This document shows positions 40,901 through 51,438 of a DNA stretch of 64,000 bases, piece by piece (the stretch's first letter is position 1; each line of letters opens with the position of its first letter). The DNA lies in the NCBI GenBank assembly GCA_015146655.1, contig VKHL01000035.1:130423-194422 (forward strand), written 5' to 3'. Below the pieces are notes generated by a model, which saw only the letters and a program-made list of their open reading frames with translations, was not told the DNA's origin and ran no database searches. Source of the DNA: Ochromonas danica (Eukaryota; Sar; Chrysophyceae; Chromulinales; Chromulinaceae). The position numbers and the translations under genes were made by a program.

Positions 40901-42658
40901 CCTCATCGTCAGTCTTCGAACTATTGCTTGTAGGCGGCTCATTCAACCCATCTTTAACTTCCAACTCCTCCCCAACTTCTTCCAACTCCTCAACTTCTTC
41001 TACCTGTTCGCGTTGGACATTATTTCCAACCGAAGTAATAACTTCCTCTTCATCGATCATCATCCAGGAATCTTCAACGTTTCCTGGATTTTCCTGACCA
41101 CGTGTGGTACTCTTTGTTAAATCAGGAACATTTGTAGAAGTAGCCTTAGGAGATGGGGCACTATTATCTTCATCACTACCTTCTTCATCGCTACTGAAAT
41201 TCATCCAACTTTCCATCTCTGCTCGGCGCTTCTTTTTTTCCTCTTCAACTATAGTTTGAGGTTCAAAAGTTGGAAAAGTTGGGATGGAAAGGGTATTGGA
41301 ATATCCTTCCACAATTCTTGCAATATTTTCCAAGCTTTTGTTCATACCACATAACCAGCCATATAACGGCAAGTAATTTCGTGCTCTGGCTCCAGCTATA
41401 ACACGAGCAGCGATGCTTTTGAACAAATCCAGGCCATATGCTTGGCCACTATTTTGATCATAACATATGGCCATAAATATATCCATAACCAACCGAATTC
41501 TATTTCCCAATGACCCACTTAAAGCCGTTGAATTGCTATTCTCTAACAAGAAGCTATCATACCAAATCTGAAAAGTTGTACCATCAATATCCTGAGAAAG
41601 GTATGATATAATAGACTTTGAAAGGATTGCCACATCAATCGAGATAGCATATTTAGCGACAGTTCGATAGTTATTCTGATCTAATAGAGAAAATAACAAA
41701 GTAGCTCGTTCAGGTCCTTGAGCGTCTTTCAGTCTTGTGGTCATTTCTTGGGAAAAGCCTAGAGTACCTCGTTTGGGATCAAACTTCTCAACCTCGGTCA
41801 ACACCCTAAATCCAGTGGTGTTATCAACACATATCAAAAACGGCAATGACAGATTCTTACTTTGATTCCATTGTAGATACTGGCTTCGATGAGATTGTCT
41901 CTGAAGATAACCTTACTTGTATCTGTGAAGGAATCGATAGCATTTCCTTTTCAAAATTTGATGAAGAATGACTGCCACCTGACTCCGACGACGTCTTCAT
42001 CATATCAGGTCGTGGAGGAATGCGATCGCTCTCCAGAGAATGTGGGAAAGAACTATTACAGTAATATGTGGCAAATATGGTAAGATATGAAAACATGACC
42101 TAACTAAGGAATAACTCACTTGGCGGTCTTCAATGAAGAGGAAGAAGAGGAAGAAGAACAGAAATTCTTTGTGGTAGATGGTATGTCTTTGACTGTGGAA
42201 ACCATTGATTGTGGCTGCTGCTTTTGTTGCTGTGCTCGTTGAGGTTGTTGCTGTGGATTGGAATAATTGCTACTGCTGACACTCTTCAGAAGCTTAGGAA
42301 TAGCACTATCTTCCTTTAACAGACTTTCAACCGGTTTATCATTGTTATCACGATGGTCATAGTCATCCACATGATCATCTCTATCCTCCTCTCTCAACCT
42401 GTACTGCTGCTGAGGGACTAAACGAGTCATACTAGCTGACTGAGTCATACTACTACTACTAGCAGCCACCTTCTCTTTCTTTTCATAGAAGACAATCTTC
42501 TTCTTTAATTCATCATTCTCACTTTTCAACTTTTCATTTTCTTCTTTTAAAACTTGAATTGCTTTATGAGCATTTTTAACAGCAAGCACCATTCGATCTA
42601 ACATCACTTGTTGTTCCGTAGAACCTTTCCCTTCTTGACTTTTCTGACTTCTTTTCAT
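37906..42658 (-). CDS. 1445-residue protein: coiled coil + uncharacterised helical region + C-terminal GT25 glycosyltransferase
   Basis: Seven exons join in frame: 42658-42120, 42052-41861, 41805-40737, 40665-39227, 39166-39042, 38964-38086 and 38000-37906 (4338 nt). Residues 15-60 form a Lys/Glu coiled coil, followed by Ser/Gln-rich linkers. A long helical region without a motif I recognise covers about 245-1120, with an Asp/Glu-rich loop near 440-560. The last 325 residues are a glycosyltransferase family 25 domain: PLAVVINLDRRPDRW at the nucleotide-sugar site, TSTERACAMSHLLIWKAI, and FLIMEDDAHL with the metal-binding acidic motif. The tail ends KRVRRK. Splicing 38965-39041 at the upstream AG keeps both parts in frame; the next AG would end the first protein and free an ATG for GT25. 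GT25 enzymes include collagen galactosyltransferases and LPS galactosyltransferases. No signal peptide is visible at the long N-terminus. Confidence 0.62.
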
Positions 42659-42891
42659 CTTTATACTATTTTCTCAAGGTTCTAAAGAAAAGTTGACTGT
42701 CAATTAGTCTGAATATCATTCAAATTTGTTCTTCTTTCATTTGATGGACTTTTCAGAGAGCAACCCTGAAAATGACCAAGAAAATAGAAAAACTGTTTTC
42801 TAAACAACGTTTCTGAAGATGAAAAACTCCCATTTTATAGTTAAGTTAAGAGGATAATACGGATATCATTCAGTTCATATATGGCAAGAAG

Positions 42892-43618
42892 ATGAAGCAA
42901 GTGCTTATTATCGTACTATCTCTTCTATCCTTATCCTATGCTGCCTACAAGCATGCATTTGTGAAATGCGAGACCACTAAAGGTCCTCTCTTAATTGAAG
43001 TTTATCCAGAATGGGCTCCCATTGGCGCCACACGCTTTCTCGACCTTGTCTACGATCAATTCTATACCAACATTGCCTTTTTCAGATCTGTAGAAGGATT
43101 TCTGACTCAATTTGGTATTTCTGATAATCCTGACAAGCAACATTGGCATTCTGAAAACATTCCTGACGACATCAACCTCAACTTAGGCATTCAGAAGTTT
43201 GATGTTGCCTTTGCAGGCGCTGGCCCAAATACTCGCAGCACGCAGTTGTTTATTGCCTATGAAGATCAAGACCATCTAGGAAAAGAGCCATGGGAGACTC
43301 CTATTGGTAAGCACTGCTTCAGCTCTTCTGTGTATTCTCTTGCTAACCTACTTTATGATGAAAGGGAGGGTGGTTGATGGCGAAGAAACACTATATGCAC
43401 TTTACAAAGGCTATGAAGATATCCCTCCTTTTGGTAATGGTCCTGATCAAGAAAGGATATATCAGGAAGGAAATCACTATATTCGAGAGAATTTCCCTCT
43501 GACTGATTTCCTCCTCTCTTGTGAGTTTGCTGGCTTTGCTGAAGCTGAAGCCGAAGTTGAAGAAAATGAAGAGGATAACGAAACACTAGATGATGTTAAA
43601 GGCCCTATTGACCTCTAG
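42892..43618 (+). CDS. Secretory-pathway cyclophilin-type peptidyl-prolyl isomerase
   Basis: Exons 42892-43306 and 43365-43618 (58-nt intron) encode 222 residues. A signal peptide (MKQVLIIVLSLLSLSYA) precedes a cyclophilin fold: GPLLIEVYPEWAPIGATRFLDLV, then FFRSVEGFLTQFGI, which keeps the catalytic Arg and the GFxxQ of the active site, and STQLFIAYEDQDHLG in place of the usual SQFFI...P.LD. The C-terminus is Glu-rich. The GDGTGG and FAxEF elements of typical cyclophilins are replaced by a shorter HWHSENIPDDIN segment, as in other divergent secreted cyclophilins of algae. It would act in the ER, a plastid compartment or outside the cell; the +1/+2 residues AY leave the plastid open. Confidence 0.85.
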
Positions 43619-43742
43619 ATGACGATTTCTTCTGTTCATCGTACTACCAATTTTCACTATATGTTAAATTAATGCTAGAGCTTTGAACGACGATTCTGTT
43701 GAACACTATTTACACCAGATGCTGGATATTTTCTAGCTACAT

Positions 43743-44216
43743 TCATTGCAATCCTATATTGCGAAAAGGAGCATCCAGAGCAGCTAATGAAGGAGCCATT
43801 TCTTGAACCACTTCCAGCTTCTTTTGATAAACCACAAAGCTACCATGCTTATATCGATAGAGAAAGATAACCTTTTTGACTTTATAGATGCCACGGTGTC
43901 CTAGATCCAGGAAGTCACCATTGGTGGTAGAGGCATCCAACGAGAAAGTGCCCAATTCCACTCCTAAGGTGTCCACGACCAAGAAAGGCAAAGAGTTACG
44001 ATTATCTCCTCTTTTCTTTTGCATTTTATTGTCCAGCGTGGTTCCCATAGAGGTCATTTGGTGGTTGTCCTCGTTCTCTATGAACTTTGAACTTGTCTGA
44101 AGAAGCGTAATACCATTGTTCCATCGGAAAACTGCCTTTCTCGATATCCAACTGTGACTATTCGTATAAAAGAACAAGATGACAATGAGTGCTAAGAAAA
44201 CTCCATCTTGTGTCAT
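43743..44216 (-). CDS. Small protein with signal/plastid-type presequence, unknown function
   Basis: From ATG 44216, 157 residues. The start MTQDGVFLALIVILFFYTNSHS followed by WISRK resembles a signal peptide with an aromatic residue at +1, i.e. a plastid presequence. The C-terminal half (LDLGHRGIYKVKKVIFLYRYKHGSFVVYQKKLEVVQE) looks like a compact beta domain seen in small conserved algal and plant plastid proteins, but I cannot name the family. The upstream TTG extension is not needed. Convergent to the cyclophilin gene. Confidence 0.6.
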   Translation of the reverse strand: MTQDGVFLALIVILFFYTNSHSWISRKAVFRWNNGITLLQTSSKFIENEDNHQMTSMGTTLDNKMQKKRGDNRNSLPFLVVDTLGVELGTFSLDASTTNGDFLDLGHRGIYKVKKVIFLYRYKHGSFVVYQKKLEVVQEMAPSLAALDAPFRNIGLQ

Positions 44217-44849
44217 CTTCTCATCTCCTACTGTTTGAGATGCCAACCAAATCCGAAATCAATCATCCACCAAATCAGAGAACCCAAAAGCTGCTGCTGA
44301 CTCAGTCTGTCAGTGTTTTTCTTTTCTCACCAATTCCTTGGCTTTTCCACCGCGTTTTTTGGTTTTGGCGACGCGAGATTCGGTTCTGTTTCCGTTTCCC
44401 ACAGAGCCGGTAAAAACCGGAAAGAGTGTAACAAAATCTAAATTCAAATAGCTTCACAGAATCGAACGATTCTTGCTCTTTCTTGCACCCAAGTTGTTTT
44501 GAAGCCCATTGATATGGTCCTTAGGAAGCTTTCAGTAGATTACGTGGGTTTCGTGCAAGGGGACCAAAAACAGACTCAACAACCCATGTGAATATGTAGC
44601 AAACCTAACGGAAAATTAGACGTGGAAATGGTCATTTCTGTGGCATGTTTGGTAAGAATGGGTATGACAGGGATAAGAAAGTTCGGAACAGGACTCATTA
44701 CAAAACTCTGTCATCCTTAGCAAACGACAAAGGAACCTTTTGCTCTCTTTTCTATCAATTTCAAACTATCTATACTATGTCATCGTGTATTGACTTACAT
44801 ACAAGACAACAGTACAAACAAAGATGGACAAACAAGAGCGACTATTAGT
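44217..44849. other. Intergenic, about 630 bp
   Basis: 5' flank of the small putative plastid-protein gene and 3' flank of terC. No RNA gene, repeat or coding segment recognised. Confidence 0.45.
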
Positions 44850-46338
44850 CTAACGTTTCGAAGAGTTATCCTCAACAGGAACAGGCTCATCATTACCATC
44901 CCACAAGCTCGCACCTATTCCGACACCTAGTATCCCCAAAACGACAAACAAACTCTCCAGCGGAGTAAGTATTTCAATGTCGAAAGTCTCAAACCCCAAT
45001 TTGGCGGCTATCACGCCCAAGACCAACCCTACCGCCTGTTCAATAATGAAAACACATACGAATTGAAGAGAGATAAAATAATCAAGATAAAGCAATAGTT
45101 TACCTTCTCCAAATATTTCAACTCAGAAACAGCTTTAGACAAAATGCTGTAAAGAGATCGCAGACCACAAATTGCAAATCTACCACAATTTACATTATAC
45201 CACATATGATCCCGATCAAAAGGCCCAACACAAAAAAGAATACTTACATGTTGGAAGTATAGACCACAACAGGATCTTGAGTCACTCCGAAAATCTGCAA
45301 TGCAGGATTATTAGAACCATGAAAAAGAAGGAAAAGGAGGGGAAAGATAGCCTCTTACCGCAGGGACTGAGTCGAAAGCGAAAAGAATATCGCTTAATTC
45401 AACACAAATGACACAGATAAAGAGAGGTGTAGCCATTCGAACACCATTCTCAACTGTGAAGAATCTGCTCAACACAAAGACAACAAATTGCACAATATAG
45501 CCTCAGCAATGATTGCACATATTGAAACGACAAAGAACATACTTGTCTCCATCAAGATTTGGAGTGGTACGAAAGAACTCTTGCGAGAATTTTATTAGAG
45601 GACTCTTTGAGAAATCCTGTGATTCATCATCGGACAAATACAAGAAAGGCGATTAGACCGCTTAAAACACACACCCATTTTCATTCATCATCATACCTCT
45701 TTATCACCCTCTTCATCATTACTTAAAAGGATCTTTAGTGAAGAATAGGCCAATACGGCAGAGAATAATAATAAGACTTGGTGGAATTGTTGAATAGCTA
45801 CAGATCCCATTAATATGAAGAGACCTCGCAAGACCATTGCTCCAAAGATACCATAAGTTAGTACTTTCTGTTGAGCATGATCTTTTACTTTGAAATATTC
45901 AAATAATACCAAGAAAACGAAAAGATTATCAATTGATAAACAAAGTTCTAAAATATATCCTGAACTGAATTCTATGGCAGCGGCAGGCCCTTTTAAAGCA
46001 CCAAGAATAGCAGCAAACCCTGTCGCAGCTCCCATCCAAGACAGTGAGCGAATAAAATCTTGTTTAAGACTGTGTGAATTAGCATCTAAATCTTGTTTGC
46101 TAGAATTCAAGATTGTCTTGGGTGGTGCATTGGGTATTATTCGACGCAATACATTATCATTATTTCTTGAATTGTCAAGCATATTAAGCGTAGTGGGTAG
46201 TTCTCTCCTGGTATAGTGATAATGGCGGTTAGAAAGTGACAAAGGCCTTAAGGTTGTCACCAAACCTGATTGTTGTGATTTCCATGCTTTCACGTTGAGA
46301 ATGGAAAGAAAAGAAAGCAAAAGACAGATCAAATGCAT
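44850..46338 (-). CDS. TerC-family thylakoid membrane protein
   Basis: Six exons, 46338-45697, 45616-45543, 45464-45359, 45294-45248, 45179-45104 and 45035-44850, encode 376 residues. A signal peptide (MHLICLLLSFLSILNVKA) is followed by WKSQQ and a Ser/Arg-rich region, i.e. a bipartite plastid presequence. The TerC domain has its acidic signature motifs in membrane helices: ELCLSIDNLFVFLVLF near residue 135 and ELSDILFAFDSVPA in exon 3, plus FAICGLRSLYSIL. Plant TERC is needed for thylakoid biogenesis and insertion of photosystem proteins; TerC/Alx relatives export manganese. The C-terminal helix ends with a hydrophilic tail. All introns are 63-80 nt with GT...AG ends. Confidence 0.93.
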
Positions 46339-46599
46339 GATCTCTGATATCTTCCGTCAAGAAAGGAAACTACAGAATCTAGGATGATATTGGTTGGTAT
46401 TAGGAGGAGTATACACCTTAATGTTGTTGTTGTTGGCGATGGCGTTGATGATAATGGTCCACTTTGATCAAGATGATGATGAACCAAAATCCTCTGACCT
46501 GGCCCACAAAACTCTCTTATATGGAGTTATAATCCACTCCCGTAGACTCCACTGTCAACAAAACTATTAACTTAAGAAGAGAATGACCTGGCTGATTCC
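46339..46599. promoter_or_regulatory. Divergent promoter region of terC and LRR1, with a possible LRR1 signal-peptide exon
   Basis: 261 bp between divergent starts. It contains ATG 46421 opening 49 codons that begin MLLLLAMALMIMVHF, a convincing signal-peptide core, then an acidic stretch and stop TAA 46568-46570. This could be a first exon of LRR1, whose long frame has no signal peptide of its own; a weak GT donor in GGAGTTATAA and an AG at about 46691-46692 would connect in frame. Confidence 0.35.
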
Positions 46600-49500
46600 A
46601 TGGAATTCCATCTGGTTGGTCTGTCAAATCCAAATGGAAATCCAATGATAACCTTATCCATGAACCAAACAATTCCTATCTATCCTCCATGCCAGGGAGA
46701 TATTGATGTACTCTATAGTATTTATAATGCAACCCATGGTGATCAATGGGAGTTTTTATATGGACAACCATGGAACTTCACGGAAACACATCCCAATCCA
46801 TGCAATGAGAATTGGCAAGGTATTTCTTGTGATGAAAGATGTACAGAAAGTGCTTGTTGGCAAGAAATTATTCATTTGGATATAGAATATATGAACTTGA
46901 TAGGCACTTTACCTTTAGAGATAGGCAACTTTTCTGCTTTGCGTGTATTAGTTATGGAAGACAATTTTGGACTCATTGGCACTATACCAGAGACGATAGG
47001 AAACATTTCAACATTGAATACTTTAGCGTTTTCTGATCTTTCTATAAGTGGAACTATTCCAGATTCGATTGGTAATTTACAAAACTTGACTCAATTATCA
47101 TTTACTTATCTGTTTACTTTATCATCAACGATACCAGAAACACTTTTCTTCTTACCTAATCTTACAGAGTGGCTGTTTGATGGCTTTTATATACATGGAA
47201 GTCTCTCCTCTTCTATCGGCAATTTAACCAAGTTGCAATCTCTTGGATTGTATGGTTTATATTTAACCGGAACACTACCAGAAGAACTAGCCAATATTCC
47301 ATCCCTGCAAAATGTATTAATTATTAGTAATCAATTCTCTGGCTCAATACCTTCTCAACTGATTTGCCAGAACAAGGAGTTGATCAAGCTTCAACTGTCT
47401 AATAATTATTTTACTGGGAGTATTCCCATAACTTCTGAATGTGTTGGTGAAATTTTGGAGAATTTGCAATTCGACGGGAATCTTCTCTCTGGGACTATTC
47501 CACCTGAACTATACTATTTTTCTAATTTAAATTTCCTCAATTTAGGGCATAACACCCTGTCAGGGACTCTTTCAACAAGTATTGGAAACCTCACCCAGTT
47601 GCAACGTTTTTATATAAATAATAATTACCTGAATGGCACCTTACCAACCAACTTCACCTCTTTATATCTTATAAATACCTTGAGCATGGGCTATAACTAT
47701 TTTACTGGAAGTTTGCCTGAGGAACTTACTCACATTCCTTCTATGCAAATGTTGATTGTGAGCTCGTGCTTCTTCACGGGTGTGATACCAGCTGGATTCG
47801 GTTCAAACGAGAATTTTGACTATTTGGATGTGAGTTATAATTTGTTAGAAGGAAGTATTCCTGAAGATTTATACTTTGGGGAATTGCTCACGGGTCTGCT
47901 GGTGTTCAACAATTTCCTCACAGGGACTGTTTCTCATAATATAGGCCATGCAACAGCTATGGCCTTTCTCGATATGAGCAATAACCTACTTTATGGTACC
48001 GTTCCTTCTGAGGTTGCTAACTTACATGGGTTGCTTAATCTTGGTTTGGGGTGGAATGCCTTTGTTGGCGAATTCAATGTGGACTTGTCTCAAATGCTCT
48101 CACTTGGCACGCTGCAACTTGAACATTGTCTTTTTACTGGAGAAGTTTCTCTGAATGCGCAGCAGAACCCGATACTACAATATATAAACATCAGCACGAA
48201 TTACTTTATAGGCAATGTGACAACCCTGTCTTATGCCTACTATGCCTTCGTTATCGATATTTCTTCAAATCTTCTCTCTGGTTCACTTCCAAGCATAGCC
48301 AAAATGTCCAGTATCACTATCTTTTTCGCTCAATCCAATCTTCTTGAGGGATCCATAACTCATTTCTTTGGTAAAACGGTGAATTCGCTCTTAACAAATG
48401 TGGATATTAGTGACAATCTCTTCACAGGCCCATTGCCAAGTCAATTTTTATTAGGATACAAGATATCTCTGGCTTCATTTGCTGCGGTTCAAAATTGTTT
48501 TACAGGTACAATGCCAGAGAGCTTTTGTAATCTCACATCGTTAGAGGTCTTAGCTTTGGATGGCCTGTCCACTGCCAAGTCATGTCGCAATCCCACTTTG
48601 TCGGATGTATTACCTCAAATTCATTCCTATGCTTTAAATAGCCAAGCTATTCATGGTGGCATTCCAAAGTGCTTGTTTGCAATGCCCTATTTAGAGACAT
48701 TACATCTCGCCGGTAATCGTTTGACTGGTAGTATTCCTGTGGAAGAGGAGAGTGATTTAGGCAGGTTTTTAAGTGATATCTCTTTATCACACAATGAACT
48801 AACTGGCACTCTTCCTCCACCATTGCAAGGAGGTAATCGTTGGAGTCGTTTAGATGTGAGTTACAACAAGATTAAAGGAGAGTTAAAAACGGATGATAGC
48901 GGAAACAGTAATACGGAAGGATTTCTTCCAAATGCTTTTATTTACTTAAATATCAATAGGTTTTCGGGACGTATCCCTGGGTTCTATTATGATATGACAG
49001 GGGGAAGTGGAAATGATTCTTCTGGAGGAGAGTTAGATATGTTGAGAGGCAATCTGTTTGCTTGTCCTGAACAGAGTCTGAAAAGTGATGTTCCTGAGGC
49101 TGATCCTTATCATTTACAATATGGATGTGGTTCTGATAATTTGAATGAAGCGCTTATGGCCTGGGTATGCCTTGTCTTCTGCACTTTCGTAGCGATTTAT
49201 TTAGGACTTGTTTGGATGAGACGGCAGATTAAACAAACGACAATGACAGGGAAAGCTGAAGTGACAGACAATGATGACGCAAATAGTACATCACAATCAA
49301 ATTTAGGATTGTCTTCAGAATCAACTCATAAAAGTAGATGTTGGAAGGCATTAGAACAAAGCTTTGTAATATCCGAGCTTTTACAATGGGAACGAGCCAT
49401 GTCTCAATGGTATTCACCAACGAAAGAGAGTCTTGACACTCATTCTACCGACTATAACCTGAAAGAATGGAAAGACGGTCTTGTTGTTTTGTTTGTTGGT

Positions 49501-51438
49501 GACGTTGTTGATGAGGACCTGAAGGATGATATCTTTTGGAAACAAATCTATGAAGCTGGATTGTTCATGAATAAGACACGACGTTTTGTGCTGTGGCTAG
49601 GGATTTATATCATTTGTGTGGGATGTCCCATCTATGGTTGCCTGACATACTTCTGTGGCTCCTATGATAATGAATATGCATGGACTATATCTGCTGCCTA
49701 TCTCTCAGGTGTGAGTGCTTCAGCAGTGTTATTGATCTTCTTTTTCTTTTTGTTCCTGCTATCTATTGTTCCTCTACACAAGTTAACGTCTGGCAGTGAT
49801 GAAAGGAGGGATAAAGAAGAAGAAGTTGGGTTGAGGTTAGACGATGAGAAAGTACAATCACCACAGCAAGAAGAATATAAAAGGGATGATGATAATAGTG
49901 AAATAGACAAAGTTAAGGAAGCATTTAGTCCTTTACACAGGCCAGATGAAGATCCGTTAACAGAAAGCTCTCAATCAACAATACTTTCAAAGTTAGAAAC
50001 TGGAATTCCCCCCTCAACAAGTAATGGAACCAGTGACAGCTCTTCTTTTTATTCAGATTGTCTCCCTCTTACTACATCCGCCATACCCACCCAACAATTG
50101 AGCGAAGAAGAGTTGATGAAGAGGAAGAAGTTAGATTGGAGAGTGATCCTGCTAATGAAGACAGCTGTTGCTGTTTTCAATATCTCCATTGTGTTGTTGG
50201 TTAATGGATCTTATGTCTATGTCTATCTTCAAGTTCAAAGATGGAGTGCAATGATGCTGTCTGTAGCGTTATCAGTCTTTAAAGTATTCTGGAGTATGGT
50301 TGTTCAATTTGCTGTTGTACACTATCTACAACCTTTACAACATCTCTCTTCTAAAACAGGATTAGATGAGAGTAATGTTCATTTTATGAGTAGTCTGATG
50401 TTATTCAATACGATAGTGGCACCTTGTCTTGCTACTCTGGTTGCTAGCTCTGATTGCTTCTATTATGTTTTTGCATCTCCTGCTGAGATCTCTGCTTCAT
50501 ATACTTTCGAACAATGTACTCGGTTTGATAATGTTGGTTGTATGTTGGAAGCGCCAACAACTCGTTCAATTGACTTTGCTCCACCATTCAGCTATTCTTT
50601 TCAATGTAGTTCCGCCATGTTGGTTGATTATGCTTATGTATTTGCTTATAAGTATGTATTGATTGGAGTACTTTATCCTTTGTTGGTAGTTGTAGTTGTT
50701 CTTTATGGAGATAGTAGGACGGAGAGGAAAGAGGAAAGTGGACGACGAAAGGCAGTGTCGGAAACATGGGTTGAAGTCTATTTGTTACCTCCTTTATGGA
50801 GAAGAGAAGATGAAGAGAATTCAGATATGAATGTAGTTTTCTCTTCTGGAGACTATATTATTCGTTTGTCTATGATGATAGGATGTTTACTGACTTATGG
50901 TTCTGTTTTACCTTATCTTTCTTTCTTGATCTGCTTCAGTATCTTGAGCAATACGGTGTTAACTCAGATTGGATGGTTGCGTTCCATTGAATACCATGCC
51001 ATTTTCACTTTTCTGAGAAGAGAAACCATGACACGATATGATAACCATGACAACACTAACAACAGTGATAATAGTCATAGTAGTAATAATGAAATGAAGA
51101 ATGATGACTGTAGTGAGGAAAAGGAAGTCAAAGGTCAAAAGATGAAAGATAAGATGAAAGAGAAAGTGGTTGAATTGGGTAAACAGTGTAGTAGGCTACG
51201 GCATGGCATGAAAGAAGCATCTGGACCTTTGTTAATCTTGTTGCCTCTATTCTATGCTTGCTATCTCTTTGACGTTGCAGGAGATGCCGCGGGAGCTTGG
51301 ATGGCATTATACTTCACAGTGATTTTCTGGAGTGCCTGTATTTTGACATCATTGGTCGTGGCACGATCAGAGATATCAATGTATATGAGGCATGTGTGGA
51401 AATTGTTGAGTAGTGGATGGTCTAAACGACAAGCATGA
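46600..51438 (+). CDS. LRR1: giant leucine-rich-repeat receptor-like membrane protein
   Basis: A single open frame of 1612 residues. An N-terminal cap (VLYSIYNATHGDQWEFL...PWNFTETHPNPCNENWQGISC) leads into plant-type 24-residue LRRs with LxGxIP, covering about residues 85-820. A Cys-bearing end follows (LRGNLFACPEQS...YGCGSDNLN). TM1 lies at about 846-870 (ALMAWVCLVFCTFVAIYLGL). A cytosolic linker of about 120 residues with basic and Ser-rich parts follows, then a polytopic domain of roughly eight to nine helices with a conserved Cys-rich extracellular loop (SSDCFYYVFASPAEISASYTFEQC...FSYSFQCSS). There is no kinase domain. A 2-nt difference from the duplicated tail at 57.6 kb causes an early stop after SKRQA. 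Its signal peptide may lie in an upstream exon. Confidence 0.85.
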   Translation: MEFHLVGLSNPNGNPMITLSMNQTIPIYPPCQGDIDVLYSIYNATHGDQWEFLYGQPWNFTETHPNPCNENWQGISCDERCTESACWQEIIHLDIEYMNLIGTLPLEIGNFSALRVLVMEDNFGLIGTIPETIGNISTLNTLAFSDLSISGTIPDSIGNLQNLTQLSFTYLFTLSSTIPETLFFLPNLTEWLFDGFYIHGSLSSSIGNLTKLQSLGLYGLYLTGTLPEELANIPSLQNVLIISNQFSGSIPSQLICQNKELIKLQLSNNYFTGSIPITSECVGEILENLQFDGNLLSGTIPPELYYFSNLNFLNLGHNTLSGTLSTSIGNLTQLQRFYINNNYLNGTLPTNFTSLYLINTLSMGYNYFTGSLPEELTHIPSMQMLIVSSCFFTGVIPAGFGSNENFDYLDVSYNLLEGSIPEDLYFGELLTGLLVFNNFLTGTVSHNIGHATAMAFLDMSNNLLYGTVPSEVANLHGLLNLGLGWNAFVGEFNVDLSQMLSLGTLQLEHCLFTGEVSLNAQQNPILQYINISTNYFIGNVTTLSYAYYAFVIDISSNLLSGSLPSIAKMSSITIFFAQSNLLEGSITHFFGKTVNSLLTNVDISDNLFTGPLPSQFLLGYKISLASFAAVQNCFTGTMPESFCNLTSLEVLALDGLSTAKSCRNPTLSDVLPQIHSYALNSQAIHGGIPKCLFAMPYLETLHLAGNRLTGSIPVEEESDLGRFLSDISLSHNELTGTLPPPLQGGNRWSRLDVSYNKIKGELKTDDSGNSNTEGFLPNAFIYLNINRFSGRIPGFYYDMTGGSGNDSSGGELDMLRGNLFACPEQSLKSDVPEADPYHLQYGCGSDNLNEALMAWVCLVFCTFVAIYLGLVWMRRQIKQTTMTGKAEVTDNDDANSTSQSNLGLSSESTHKSRCWKALEQSFVISELLQWERAMSQWYSPTKESLDTHSTDYNLKEWKDGLVVLFVGDVVDEDLKDDIFWKQIYEAGLFMNKTRRFVLWLGIYIICVGCPIYGCLTYFCGSYDNEYAWTISAAYLSGVSASAVLLIFFFFLFLLSIVPLHKLTSGSDERRDKEEEVGLRLDDEKVQSPQQEEYKRDDDNSEIDKVKEAFSPLHRPDEDPLTESSQSTILSKLETGIPPSTSNGTSDSSSFYSDCLPLTTSAIPTQQLSEEELMKRKKLDWRVILLMKTAVAVFNISIVLLVNGSYVYVYLQVQRWSAMMLSVALSVFKVFWSMVVQFAVVHYLQPLQHLSSKTGLDESNVHFMSSLMLFNTIVAPCLATLVASSDCFYYVFASPAEISASYTFEQCTRFDNVGCMLEAPTTRSIDFAPPFSYSFQCSSAMLVDYAYVFAYKYVLIGVLYPLLVVVVVLYGDSRTERKEESGRRKAVSETWVEVYLLPPLWRREDEENSDMNVVFSSGDYIIRLSMMIGCLLTYGSVLPYLSFLICFSILSNTVLTQIGWLRSIEYHAIFTFLRRETMTRYDNHDNTNNSDNSHSSNNEMKNDDCSEEKEVKGQKMKDKMKEKVVELGKQCSRLRHGMKEASGPLLILLPLFYACYLFDVAGDAAGAWMALYFTVIFWSACILTSLVVARSEISMYMRHVWKLLSSGWSKRQA

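Noticed and set aside
39042-42120. Assignment of the helical region before GT25 as a gamma-tubulin complex or vesicle-tethering subunit
   Set aside because: Some segments vaguely recall such helical repeats, but no diagnostic motif is visible, so no function was assigned.
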